Shown in pieces: positions 36,380 through 48,394 of a DNA stretch of 64,000 nt. Position numbers and translations under genes: made by a program. The stretch lies in NCBI RefSeq assembly GCF_000699445.3, contig NC_067196.1, forward strand, positions 33,562,616 to 33,626,615, in the 5' to 3' direction. Below the pieces are notes generated by a model. It ran no database searches and was not told the origin of the DNA. It saw nothing but the letters and a program-made list of their open reading frames with translations. Source of the stretch: Schistosoma haematobium (taxonomy: Eukaryota; Platyhelminthes; Trematoda; Strigeidida; Schistosomatidae). Each line of letters opens with the position of its first letter. Positions within the stretch are counted from its first letter, which is position 1.

Positions 36380-37983
36380 TTTGGAATTCACGACATCGAT
36401 GTCCCTTCTAGCAAAGAGCTAAACAATTAAAGTAGATAAAAGGAATACCTGGACAGAATGGGAGACCTGAAGGACCAATCAAACAACAGTGGTAATGAAA
36501 AGACAAAACATGGTGTCCCTTTGAATAAGTGAAACGCATTCGATGGTAGCTGGACAGAGGAAGATTAGTTTTGAAACAGCTACTTTGTATTCTGATCATG
36601 AAGAACTAACTGTTACCTACACTAAAGAAGTTGACTTAATGCTGTCCAAAGAAGTAAAGGTAGCACCTATTGGTATGAAATCCGATAGATCTAGAATCAT
36701 CAAAGCATCCTTAAAAACAAAGTAATGAGGGAATTACAATTAATTTTATCCAGTGTTATGTGATGACATTGCTTCAGATCACCACGAGCTGGTGTTCTCC
36801 AAGATTAATCTGGACAAGTGCGCAAAACACTTTGCAGAACACTTGGATAAACAAGCTCCACTGAATCTAACAAAAATAGAAGCAACTGAAAATATGCTCC
36901 ACATTCCATACAAGAACATTTAGGGGGAAGAACAAATACCGATAGACTGGAAAGAAAGATATCTCATCAAGATACCAAAGAAAAATATCTCAGCAAGTGT
37001 GAGAATTCAGCTGCAGACGCTTCACACTATTATCGATAACAGGAAATATTTGCAACAGAGTGTTTCTGAACCGGATGGAAGATCAAATAGCCGCCTGACT
37101 TCGAGATCAAAAGACAGGATTCCGTAAAAAAAATCAGTCGTTTGCTGAACAGAACACGATATCACTAATCATTGTTGAACGAGCAGTTGAATAGAATTCC
37201 TCACTACACACCAACTACCTCAACTACGAGAAAGCTTTGACAGTGTGAATAGGAGAATAATATGGAATGTTCTTCTACATATGGAATCCATACAACAGAG
37301 CACAGTGAGCAGATGAGCATTGAGGACAGCTGACAGATATATTTTATGTAGTGTCTGGTGTCAGACAAGGTTGCTAACACTCTCTTTTCTCTGTCTTCTG
37401 GTGGTTGACATGTGAAGTAAAGCATGGATTACAATGGACAACTTGCATCCAACTAGATAATTTGGACTGCCCACATGACATAACTATTCGAAATCATATA
37501 CACAACAAATTACAACTCAAGACAACCAGTAAACCAACTGTCTCTATATCACTAGATCTCAACATACGCATAGCAAAAACCAACATTCTCAAATATAACT
37601 CAGAGAAAACCAACACTATCACACTCGATGGAGGAGCTCTGGAAGATTTGGAAACTTGCACTCACCCACACAGACAACATCATCATCAATGAACAAGAAG
37701 GATCCGATTCAGACATGAAGGCAAGCATTGACATATCAAGAACAGCATTTCTACAGTTCAACAATATATGCTACTCAAAACTACTATCTGAAATCCAACA
37801 TCAAGTTCACAATCTTCAATACGTACGTCAACACAGTTCTACTGAACATAGTTGAAATTTCTAGATTTACCACAACCATCATCCAAAGAGTTCAAGTATT
37901 GATAAACAATTGTCTTTGCAAGATACTGAATATTCGTTGACCGGTTATCATCAGAAACAACCTTCTGTGTTAGAGAGGAAATA
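36380..37983 (+). pseudogene. RTE-type LINE, reverse transcriptase region, heavily decayed
   Basis: Successive pieces of the RTE reverse transcriptase are visible in different frames. They are EEQIPIDWKERYLIKIPKK (about 36930-36990), a YEKAFDSV-like motif near 37227, VRQGC near 37355, LDGGALEDLE near 37625 and a C-terminal block ending at the LLWER-equivalent. The catalytic FADD box is replaced by CPHD-like residues. The copy stops at 37983, before the C-terminal GRP-rich segment. From about 37404 on it is nearly identical to the minus-strand copy at 40.7-41.3 kb, including the same damaged catalytic box, so the two are sisters. Confidence 0.8.
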
Positions 37984-38807
37984 ACAATTAATCACCATAG
38001 ATTCAAATCACATAAGAATATATACCCATAACTAACTATTTTCATACATAAAATGATATTCAAGTACTCAAAATCTGAATATATTATTAGTCATAATAAA
38101 AAATACACAGAATAAGGCATATTACAATGATATTTCACATATACTAATATCTTTGGTTACAATTTAAAGTGGTAAATGTTTTTTTCTTTTAACAGCCAGT
38201 ATTTATAATGGCATCATTTATCAACTCACTATAATGAATAAAATCATTACAATCTAATAATAATTTTTTCTTTATTTTATCTTTCATTATCATAACATTT
38301 AACACATTCTAATATTATAATAGAAAATACTAATGACAATAATTATGTATACAATTTAATTTTATTCATAAATTCGAAAAAAAATCGTTCGATTTGTTTT
38401 TCTTTTTTTTCTTTTCTTTTTCTACAAAAAAAAAGTGAATTTTGTTTTGTTTTCTTTTAAAGAAAAAAAATCATATGTGTTACTGTTGTTTTTATTTTAA
38501 TCGTAAATTTACAAAGGAATCTCTTACAGAATTAAAATAATAATTACAGACATTGGTGATTATATTATTATTATTTTTTCTTTTTTTTTAAATGTTACAC
38601 AACAAAGATAATTACAGTAATTTGTTCGATAACAAAATAACACTTTTAATAAACTAAGAAAGAATTACAAATGTTCACGTAAGATTGTTTATTTTAATTG
38701 TTTGAAAACATTTTCACTGTAAAACAATTGTATTTTTTAATCATTTAAAGCATTAATTATAAGTGAGATTAAGACAGTGTTATGTTCAGAATCAGTGAAG
38801 GATTTTA
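37984..38807. other. Low-complexity AT-rich DNA
   Basis: Dominated by A/T runs. A polypyrimidine/polypurine patch with mirror-like symmetry lies at about 38378-38473. No gene seen. Confidence 0.6.
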
Positions 38808-39020
38808 TGGATTTTATAGTAATTTAATAGTTGAATTCATGAGTTACTTGAAGCTAAACCACTATGGAAAACCTGGAAGTACTGGATAATCGTTTCATCC
38901 TAGTATGAGACTCAGCAGTGCGTACTTACGATCCCACCTCGCGAGATTCTAACCCAGAGCCTATCAGTCTCAAGGGCTCAGTGCCTCCAGTCTTTCCATG
39001 TAGGTCATGAATTCAACTAG
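38808..39020. mobile_element. Decayed fold-back family-B SINE
   Basis: The inverted ends (GAGTTACTTGAAGCTAAACC and GGTCATGAATTCAAC) surround a minus-oriented hammerhead and part of the tRNA-like block (CTCGCGAGATTCTAACCC). Deletions and substitutions break the hammerhead core. Confidence 0.65.
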
Positions 39021-39075
39021 TAAATGTTTTATTTATTGTTACATTGTTGTTTTTTATCGAATGTACTAGGTCTGA

Positions 39076-39203
39076 CTTCCAAAGTGAACATCAACTCTGG
39101 GATGCAGTTTACATCCAGTTGACGAATCCCGAATGGGACTAAACATGCATCCTGGATTCCACTGCTAGTTACTATCCATCTCTGATTATCTACAAACGTT
39201 TGT
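39076..39203 (+). mobile_element. SM-alpha fragment with broken hammerhead
   Basis: Contains GTGAACATCAACTCTGGG, the hammerhead region and CACTGCTAGTTACTATCC. The core reads TTGACGA and GAAAC reads TAAAC, so it should not cleave. It sits between the inverted RTE copies. Confidence 0.75.
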
Positions 39204-39591
39204 TTATGTATTTGGATCGCATGATAGTGATTGAATTCGAAAGTGTTTTGATATTAGATATTATAAAGATATTTTGTTCAGATATTCTTTTGCTTAAAAA
39301 AGATTCAACATGACATTGAATAATAACTCGGTATAAATAAGCTGTCAAGTATATACATAAAATTAAAAAAAGTATTTCTACACTGTTTCACTAAAATTTT
39401 ATTTTTTAGATAATCCTGCTGTGCACAGTAGAGCTTAGATTTATCTATTTATACAAACACATAATGATGAAGTGATAGAATAAAGATTTTATGTCATGTT
39501 TTCTTATGTTCTTATCTTTTCTATTAATCCTTTTTTCTTTTCATTGAAAATGTTTTGATCCTCTATTATGTTTGTTTTCGACTCATTAAAA

Positions 39592-39938
39592 TGTTATATC
39601 TAGATGCTTATATTCTTGATATGCCGCGTATAACTTGAGTACTGAACGTTAAAACCCTTTCAAGTCACAATGAGAAGACAGAAGACTAGTGAAAGGAATG
39701 TTATTCCAGACAGCGTCAATTATAGTATAAAATTGTCAGGTATTTATAGTTTATAGTGAAAACGAAATCATCGTTATAGCTATCCAATCCACATACAGGG
39801 GGTTATTACCATTGTTTAATCGAGAAGCTACACGTAGGGATTCTAGAGTATTCTTCCGGCAGGTGATTGGATGAAATATCTTCGGCTCTTTCTGAGCTTC
39901 TTACAGCCTTCTTGAGTCCACCCGTGGACCGTCCAACA
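39592..39938 (-). mobile_element. Solo LTR, minus strand, 347 bp
   Basis: Same LTR family as 30832-31177, in opposite orientation. On the minus strand it runs from TGTTGGACGGTCCACGG to CTAGATATAACA. No internal element sequence lies on either side, so this is a solo LTR, the usual product of LTR-LTR recombination. The flanks are A-rich (AAAA on the left, CAAAA on the right), which makes the short target duplication ambiguous. Confidence 0.75.
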
Positions 39939-40454
39939 CAAAATAAAAATAAAAAAAATAGTGAACTATTTACAAAATGTAGTTTTGGATAAAGCAAAAT
40001 TCTTTTAATCGGCAATAATAATATGCACATATATATTTACTATTTAAAGGAATAAAATAATAATAAACATTTCTAAAAAAGATAGTTTAGTTCATTGACA
40101 AATTTCCGTGGTAAATAGCCTTTATTTTATTCCGATTACTTATTATGATTGGCATATTAAGTTGTATTAGTCAGCAGATAAGAATATATAACCCTAATGC
40201 ATAATATCATATATTTGATAAATAAATGATTTCTTATCGGTTGGTTTACTTACTAAGTCATTTATTGTTAATCATATGACTAATTTGAAAGAAAAATGTA
40301 GGTGAATATCAGTACTGGGCCACATCACTAGCAAGATCGTTAGTAAAATAGAAAGTAAGTTAAAACTAAAAAGCAACTACACGTGTGTAAGGATCAACTT
40401 TTAATTCCTCTCGAATAAATTCAGTAACGATAATATTATCTGTTGAAAAACCTT

Positions 40455-41610
40455 AAGTATTACCTACTCACGTAGCATAGGTTAAATACCAGGTTTCTCC
40501 AATCCACTCTATCCTGGTCTCATTTCTCCAGTTGCTTCCAAGTGTTATTCATTGTTTCGATGTCTGACTGCGATCGTCAGCGCAATGTGTCTCTATTTCT
40601 TCCGACTTCAAGATGTAAAGTAAGGGCTTGCCTTGTGATGCAGTTCGATGATTTCCACTCTAAATGTCCTATCCAACTCCAGCTTCATTTGCTAATTTGT
40701 TCTGCACATGGAAGCTGGTTGACCATCTCACACAGTAAGTTGTTTCTGATGATAACCGGTCAACGAATATTCAGTATCTTGCAAAGACAATTGTTTATCA
40801 ATACTTGAACTCTTTGGATGATGGTTGTGGTAAATCTAGAAATTTCAACTATGTGCAGTAGAACTGTGTTGACGTACGTATTGAAGATTGTGAACTTGAT
40901 GTTGGATTTCAGATAGTAGTTTTGAGTAGCATATATTGTTGAACTGTAGAAATGCTGTTCTTGATATGTCAATGCTTGCCTTCATGTCTGAATCGGATCC
41001 TTCTTGTTCATTGATGATGTTGTCTGTGTGGGTGAGTGCAAGTTTCCAAATTTTCCAGAGCTCCTCCATCGAGTGTGATAGTGTTGGTTTTCTCTGAGTT
41101 ATATTTGAGAATGTTGGTATTTGCTATGTGTATGTTGAGATCTAGTGATATAGAGACAGTTGGTTTACTGGTTGTCTTGAGTTGTAATTTGTTGTGTATA
41201 TGATTTAGAATAGTTATGTCATGTGGGCAGTCCAAATTATCTAGTTGGATGCAAGCTGTCCATTGTAGACCATGCTTCCTGAGTGGGTTTCACTTATTCA
41301 AACGGACACCATGTTTTGTCCTTTCATTCCCACTGCTAATTAACTGGTCCATCAGGTCTCCCATTCCGTCGAGACATTCCTTTTCTCCACTTTATTTGTT
41401 TATACGCTCTGAAGTATCAGAGTTTTCACTGTCAGGCGTTATGGATCTTCTTAGTGAATATTCTTTAACTCCAAGGTGAGAGTCTCAATAGTTCATAACA
41501 TTTTTTCTGATTATGGTTTTTCTAGCAAGTTCTTTTTGTGAGTTCTGGGGTCACTAACGCCATCTCCAATTTTTCTTATTTACCCGGGCTCGGGACCGTC
41601 AGTCACTACC
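40455..41610 (-). pseudogene. RTE-type LINE, inverted sister copy with internal deletion
   Basis: On the minus strand this copy shares a 5' block near 41290-41420 and the block 41290-40740 with the element at 36380-37983. It lacks the roughly 870 bp between them that hold most of the reverse transcriptase motifs. Unlike its sister it continues to the 3' end: [15 protein letters not shown], then DQDRVDWRNLV-like, finishing near 40455 with GTAATACTTAAG. The segment with CPHDIT in place of the FADD box is shared. Stops and frameshifts throughout. Confidence 0.8.
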
Positions 41611-41773
41611 GAATAGCTACAGGCTGATTTTTGAAAGAATATATCATTAAAAACTTATTTCCAATTACACTCAGCATGGTGTTTTCTTTATTACTTTAAT
41701 TTTTCAATCTTTTCAAAATCTTAGAGTGAGTGCTAATTGTGAATTGTTGTATGTTTATATTAATTTCGTGAAT

Positions 41774-41948
41774 TTTTGATGGAGTTTTGTTCTCTGAGCT
41801 GGATAGTTTGGTCGTGGAGAATTCATTGTTCTTCTGAAAGGCATCATCAACACAAACTTTAGGTAGAAGTGCTGATGATGTCATTCAGAAGAACAATGAA
41901 TTCTCCACGACCAAACTATCCAGCTCAGAGAACAAAACTCCATCAAAA
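41774..41948. repeat. Near-perfect 76-bp hairpin
   Basis: The left arm 41774-41849 (starting TTTTGATGGAGTTTTG) pairs with the right arm 41873-41948 across a 23-nt loop, with about two mismatches. Part of the arm (TTCTCTGARCTGG, TTTGGTCGT) also occurs at about 48455-48484, so the arms derive from a dispersed repeat. It could arise by inverted duplication of one insertion. Confidence 0.85.
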
Positions 41949-42544
41949 TCATCCACCTGAGTTACAAATTTTCTTCGTCATTTCCTGAATTCTTGCATAA
42001 ATGATATTGAAAAGAACAAGTCTTTCACTTTGTAAGCTTATCAAAATATTAAGACCACCGAGAAAAGTTCAAATTTATTCACTTAATTTACATTATACTA
42101 CATTGATAAATGGATAATTTTTAATAAAACATTTAAACTTTGGTAACTAAACCAGATTATTCGATTATCCTGCAATCCGCATTCTTAAATTAACACTTCT
42201 TGTAGTTAGATTCATAAGTCATCACTAATAATTTCGAATCATGATAAATTTCGCCTCTGAGAATTAATTAAAAAGAAACACAAAATTAAAACAACTTTTA
42301 ATTTACATTAGTCATAATGATGGATACCTGTAATTATTTGATGTCTGAGTATATTTATTACATCCCTTATTTAGAAATGAGGTACTATTAACTTCGAAAT
42401 TCTATACTTTCCTTGTGCTTACCTCAAATTATTCATTCACAACGTTACAGGGAGTTCCAGTCTTGTTTGCTGTATTGACTAACTTATACGTTAGACATTT
42501 CAGTTTTGCAATAATCAAGTAGATTAAATTCATTTGATATTGTT
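41949..42544. other. AT-rich DNA, no gene seen
   Basis: Nothing recognised. Confidence 0.5.
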
Positions 42545-42817
42545 TTGTTTGAATCTTACCACTGATGTTTAGGACTGCATTTCATCAGTCTGTTATTGGT
42601 ATATGTGCATTCTGTATAGATTGCCTCGATATGGCCTCAAGTCGCAAGAACTATAAACAAGAATGGATGTTGACTAATAGTGGAGTTCACAACGAGCGTT
42701 TCTTCCTATTTCAGACTCTCTAGCTGGATATAACTGCATCCCAGAGTTGATGTTCACTCTGGGAATCGAACCCAGTACCGTTCGCTTCAAACACTCTCGC
42801 GTTATCCACTTAACTAG
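42545..42817 (-). mobile_element. SM-alpha SINE, nearly full length, minus strand
   Basis: On the minus strand it has the head with AGTGGATAACGCGAGAG and the B-box-like GGTTCGATTCCC, then the hammerhead region, then the tail with GACTGATGAAATGCAG. The hammerhead core is CTAGAGA where CTGACGA is expected and the cleavage site is lost; GAAAC remains. Probably transcribable by pol III in principle, but not self-cleaving. Confidence 0.8.
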
Positions 42818-43628
42818 TAGTAGTTTTATTTACATGAACTTAAAGTTGTGTATGATTGTCTGCTTATATTTGGGCATTACACACTTTATCTTACTTTGAA
42901 TAACTATATACTTTCTTAATTGAGTATTCAAATGTACTTTTTTACGACAGCTGGATTGTGTTCTATTCCCCCATGCTACTATATCCTTGCACAGCATGAC
43001 ACATTCTAGTCTAAGTAAATTAACATTTTGAAATAAATAATATGCATTGTTTATCAATTAACAAAACGGAACAAGGAAATTTAACAATTTTATATTTACA
43101 ACTTTTTCTCTCGTGATTGCGTTATTAGTATAAACGTAAGTACCCCAAAAAAGTAACAGTTATACGTAATTTGTTAAGATCAGTATTGCGTAAATTTTAC
43201 TTTATGCCTGTGTACAAGCTTCACAGGAGGTACACAAATATCTAAAATTAAGTTAGATTTTAAAAATGTTACTTTATATGTAAATTAAAAAGTCGAATAA
43301 TTATCTTTTAAATAGAGTCACTACACGTCTATGTACAAATTAACTATTCAAAATGATACCATCTGAATTCTGATTATATCAGTATTATTAAACTTATTTA
43401 TTTCTTTAAACGTTATCGCTTCAACATTAGTTCAACTTAAATTGTGTACACTTTTAGAATTTCTATGTTTACAGACATGATTCATACTTATTGACTAAAG
43501 TTGATCCAACACCACAAATGCTTATTAGCAAACGTTTCTCATGTAAACAAAGGTCTCACTGTCCTTATACTCATGAACAATCAATCATCTAAACATTGCT
43601 AAGATATAATTAGTAGAGTACTTTCAGA
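42818..43628. other. AT-rich DNA, no gene seen
   Basis: Nothing recognised. Confidence 0.5.
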
Positions 43629-43712
43629 GAGGAGTTTAAAACCAAAAGCACTGGATTTGAGTCGCGGAGTGAAGATCAAAACTAGAATGGAGGTACATCT
43701 TGGCAAAGAGTT
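43629..43712 (+). mobile_element. Ancient, degenerate SM-alpha head
   Basis: GGAGTTTAAAACCAAAAGCAC, GATTTGAGTCGCGGAGTGAA and GGAGGTACATCTTGG match the SM-alpha head and pre-hammerhead segment in order, with many substitutions. No hammerhead core survives. Confidence 0.45.
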
Positions 43713-44790
43713 TTTAATATTTGGAATTACCGATAGAAAATAAAGTCAGGATCGTATTAACAGTATCAGTAAGCATACGAGTGACCTTAAAATGTGTCAT
43801 ATAAATGGGTTTCTACAGATTTTGCATACTGGGTAATTATTAAGGGATAAAAAGACTTTACTGAGATCCCAGAAAAAAAATATAACAATTTGCCGAAGAA
43901 CAGTTATCCACAGTCAGATGATCCTCAATCTCAAAGACACTAAGTTCAATGAACTTGCTAAAGATTACAGAAATTAAATCAATCGCTTTTGAGTAATATT
44001 AATGTCATCAGTTTGTGGGTTACTTTACGATGTTAAATACACTGATATCTAAAATAGCTACTTAGATATATCTTAAATACAATTAAATAAATTACAAGTA
44101 TTGCTGATGTAAACTTTAATTTCCGAGTTCACTCGCTGATGTTTACTAGTTTTATTGTACAGCTATTTTAAGCAACCAAAAACAACTCAAAGTGTAGTTT
44201 CATATCAAAAGGCGAAATCAAATTAAAAATCTGATAAATATCAGTTGTAACATGGAGGTCACACAATCTTTAGATTCGATATGTTATATTTCGAAATTCA
44301 TTAGAAAAATTCAATCTCCAACACCTCTTACAAACAAAATATTTTAAAGCCTAGACAAGTGAATGTATAGCTATTTGTTTATATAATCTAAACAATAATT
44401 CGATCTTTTCGTTGTCGTAATAATTCAAAAAGTTTAGAAAATTTCTGTTAAACAAACCGTAATTTGCGTTAATAAAATGGCCATGAAAATGTTAGATTTT
44501 CAAGGATCTGGATGAAAAACTAAAAGTCACTATTCATATTAGAAATTAACTCACTTTTATGAAAATGATTAAGCATATTCTGTTTCTGTTAATGCTTCAT
44601 AATTTAAATGACCTTTTTTACAGTTAACTAATTAATTTAAGGCTCAGTATTTAAAGTGAGTGTTGCTAATTAATGTCAACTTGTTTTAGTCTCACACACG
44701 AAAACCAACTAACTACTTGTTGATAGGATCATGTTGACATACAATTATCAAACTTCACCTCTGATGATACCCTATGATATCTTCGTTTGG
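43713..44790. other. AT-rich DNA, no gene seen
   Basis: Nothing recognised before the LINE at 44.8 kb. Confidence 0.5.
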
Positions 44791-45660
44791 TTTCTCTGGC
44801 ATTAGTGTCTCACTAAGCGCTAGAGCTGAAGTGGTACATATCGATTGAATCCTTATTAACAGTCGATTGTGTGCTGTTAGATGAGAAAGTTCGAGCAAAG
44901 TTCAAAGAAATCGGTGTGAGAAACGGTGCCCTTTTTTGTTATATCTGCACTCCGATAAATCGCAGCCCAGATGCAATGAAGGATGAATTTTACCACCAGT
45001 TAACAGTTCTACAGAAAGTGTGTCCGACAAATATTATATTACTAGCATCGATGAAAGCAGTTCTACTCTACGCTTGTAATATTTGGCCTCTAAAATTGCG
45101 GATACTAGGCGGTTCTTTGAGTTCGATCATCTCTGTCTCCAAAAGATTACCAACATTCAGCGGCAACACTATATTAATAATATGAATGTTCGGCAGTGTG
45201 TGTTCAGGCACAGTGTCAACATTCCAGTCGATCACACCATCTTGAAACGCTGACTTCAGTGGCTTGGATGTGTACTAAAAATGCTGTTTCAACGGGTTCC
45301 ACATCATGGATTATTTGCCAACTTTGGGACTGGTCAGAAAAATTGGAGAGGTGGTCAGTTTACAACATCGTATCGTGGCATGAAAGGAAGCTGTACAAGA
45401 TAATGTAACACAATGGCTTGATACTTTATCAAACATGGGTCAATACAGAAGCCAGTGGCAATCCTGGCTTAACTTTGTTTTACTTTCTTCATTAAACTGT
45501 TAGTAACTTGTTTAACTGAAAGACCCATTTATAGTTGTATTTTTTGCAACTGAACTGCTTTTCCCGTTATTATTAACATTTATCAATATTTCACTGTCAT
45601 ATATATTTTGGTGCTTCATTGTATCAATGTTTATGTGTTCAAATAAATAAATAAAAATAT
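44791..45660 (+). pseudogene. LINE relic: endonuclease joined to C-terminus, RT deleted
   Basis: The first part shows apurinic-type endonuclease sequence (INSRLCAVR near 44848-44880, then SPDAMKDEFYHQL) up to TNIILLA. Without an intervening stop the frame continues directly into MKAVLLYACNIWPL, a motif of the C-terminal domain after the reverse transcriptase. The junction is near 45047-45055, and the 104-codon frame 44871-45185 spans it. Further C-terminal sequence follows in shifted frames (for example QWLDTLSNMGQYRSQWQSW near 45408-45470). It ends in AAATAAATAAATAAA. A different LINE family from the RTE copies at 18, 36 and 40 kb. Confidence 0.75.
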
Positions 45661-46644
45661 CTACCTAAAATGATATGATTGTAACAGGAATAATATATAT
45701 CATTAAGATTTCATGTAAACAGCATGATTTTAGGATCAAAACATAAACGACCAAATCACAAAAATGGTGAATATTCCCAAAGTCAAGTATAGTTAACACG
45801 AGGTACTCACCTTATTCTTCAACGTTAGTGATAACAAGTTGTGATCCACTTTGAACATCAATCACAATAAATTCCAACTAACGATAATGAAAAATAATAT
45901 GATATGAAGTCTGATTTACTGCTTTCAATGGTAATCAAGAAATATTTAATACGAAGGTTTTACTGGTACAACAATAAAACTAATAACTAAATATTCATAT
46001 ACAACAGACCGCTCTAGTTGAAGTTGTAATAATGATAACTAATATCAATAAACCTGAAACATTTATACTTATATTTATAAATATACACTTATTGATCATT
46101 CAATGTTCTTAATGTTTTGGCTATCTATAATACACAATGTAATTGATAAACAAACGATTAAATGTTATTGTTATGTTGAATAATTTAATCAGTTCCAAAA
46201 TATAATGGCTTTTTTTTTTCTTTTAAGAAAGATACATAAACAATAAACAGTAATATAAATCAACATGGAAATAAATGTCTTTGACATAAATCAAGTAATT
46301 ATTATTGTCTACATGCGTAATACATTAAAGATAATGTAATAATAATTTCTGTTTTGTTTTCGATGAAACTAATCAGTTTGTTTAGTTGTTGTTTTATTTC
46401 TTCGTTGTTATAATGATTAAAAGAATGAAAGAACATCTGTTCATATTTTGACGAAATACATGGATTGTTATATGAAAAGTAAATAAATAATGTTAAGACA
46501 TAAGGATTGACGTGAAAGCAAAATAAATATTGATTCAACTGAAACCATTATGATACCTAGGGTAATTATCATCTTTTATAAACTTTGATAAAGTATTAAA
46601 GAAGACGGGTTTGATCTGAAAAAGTGATGTAATTGCGTCAAATT
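45661..46644. other. AT-rich DNA, no gene seen
   Basis: Nothing recognised. Confidence 0.5.
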
Positions 46645-46824
46645 ATAAGTAAAGATGGGCAGTGGCCAGCAGCGGTATCCAAGACTTGCGTTTCTTCCCA
46701 CTTAAGACTCGTCAGCTGGATGTACCTGCATCTCGGAGTTCATGTTCACTCCAGGACTCAAACCCAGTGTCATTCGCTTCAAACACCATCGCGTTATCCA
46801 CTTAGCCACTGAGTACTGATAGCC
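46645..46824 (-). mobile_element. SM-alpha head and hammerhead, minus strand
   Basis: On the minus strand it runs from the tRNA-like head (ACTCAGTGGCTAAGTGGAT, B-box GGTTTGAGTCC) through a hammerhead to the first tail bases. It abuts a plus-strand copy head to head at about 46824/46825. Confidence 0.75.
46674..46723 (-). ncRNA. SM-alpha hammerhead, core intact, stem II weak
   Basis: On the minus strand: ATCCAG, core CTGACGA, GAAAC and a GTC cleavage triplet followed by TTGGAT, so stem I pairs with one wobble. Stem II (GTCT/GGAA) has a mismatch at its base. Of the SM-alpha hammerheads here this has the best-preserved catalytic residues together with a normal cleavage site. Confidence 0.6.
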
Positions 46825-47047
46825 ATCAACTTTGGGATGTAGATAAATCCAGTCGACGAGTCCCAAATAAGACGAAACACGCGTCCTGGATTCCAATGTT
46901 AGCCACTATCCATCTTTGCTTATAATGCTTATGAATTAAGGCAGTATCGAGGTAATATGCACAGGATGCACTTATGCCAACAAGAGACTGATCAAGTGCA
47001 GTCCTAAACATCAATGGGAATATTCAATAAACAATACCGAGTGAATT
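46825..47047 (+). mobile_element. SM-alpha hammerhead and tail, plus strand
   Basis: It starts ATCAACTTTGGGATG after the junction and has a complete tail to ACAATACCGAGTG. The hammerhead core reads TCGACGA, losing the first two core bases, so it is inactive; GTC and GAAAC remain. Confidence 0.75.
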
Positions 47048-48394
47048 TATTTACATATTGACGATCATTTACATGAAGCAAAGCAATAATTGCGACTAAG
47101 ATGAGATATAAATTAATATAATATGAAAAGAAAAGAAAGTTATTACACCACCTTATGCTGTAAAACAACTTAAAGATTATCAGCACAGAATCAGAGTTAT
47201 GACAAATTGTTTCTATACTCATGAAGGGATTTGAATTTCAAATAGATAATGCTTTTACAGAATTTAAAATTTGACTTTGACCATCCCTATACAACATTTT
47301 AAAAGTTGCATTTATGTAAATCCTAGCACCTTTTTCTATAATGCTTTTTTATCGATGAACGTGAATTCCAACTTCATGGATATATCGAGGCATTTGGTAC
47401 TAACTGATATTGAAACAATATAGGTACATGTTTTATAACCATTGATTCTGTTATTCGACTTCTGTTCTGTGTTTGTGTACTCATACAAAAATATTAAATG
47501 GTAAATGCCTTGGGATTGACTTAGTTTTTTATGCTATGTTTAGGCTTATATGAATTCGTTAGGTTGGTTTTTCAATAGCAATCAATTCAACAGCAAGTTA
47601 TCTTTTCTTGATGCCTGCTTTTAGCTTCTGTTTTAAAATTATACCATTTAATTCACCTCTAAATAACAAATGTATATAAATCCTTTTCTTTCATTAGTAT
47701 TAGGACAAGGTTTAAGTGTTAGTTAATTATTATACTGACGTATAAAAATCCGACGATTACCGTTTAATATTAGTGTTTAAAAACTATTAATATTATAAGT
47801 TTGATTCCTATGTTGAACAAAATTATACGGAAATTTCTTAATATCTAACCTGTTATTCGAAATCATGAATACAAGAATACGTTTAATGACTTTGAAGGAA
47901 TTAACGTGCAGCCCTTTTTAGGTTGCTTGTTACGTTATGGTTGGATTTTCAAGAAACATGTACAAAGGATACATCATACAGTTCAGTTGGTTGATAAAAA
48001 ACAAACTTTTACCCCACATGTTATATTAGACTGAAAATGAGCAATATATGTTGACATACAACTATATCATAGGGAACCATAAACAAATAAATGTTAAGTA
48101 GTCACCTTTTTATTTTATTCTCAATAAACAATAATCTATGATTGATTGAGACACGTTAATGTTTGAAAATGTAGTTTGACAAAGTTGAAAATCTCCAAAC
48201 TGAATTTGAACAAACATTGAGGTAGTTGTTGAGCATGATTGCAAATTTATACTAGAAATTCAAAATTTTAACTAGCTGAAATAGTGTTAGAAACCAAGAA
48301 ACACTAAATAGGGTGTTTTTATTCCTAGTTTGAGATTATAAGGCAGTTCGAAATGAAAGAACTTGATGGAGAAAGCATCAAAAGCTTTTATGTC
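47048..48394. other. AT-rich DNA, no gene seen
   Basis: Nothing recognised. Confidence 0.5.

Noticed and set aside
40542..40808. 88-codon plus-strand frame
   Set aside because: It is the antisense of the minus-strand RTE C-terminus.
45196..45408. 70-codon frame as a separate gene
   Set aside because: It is an out-of-frame reading of the LINE 3' domain, whose true peptides lie in another frame.
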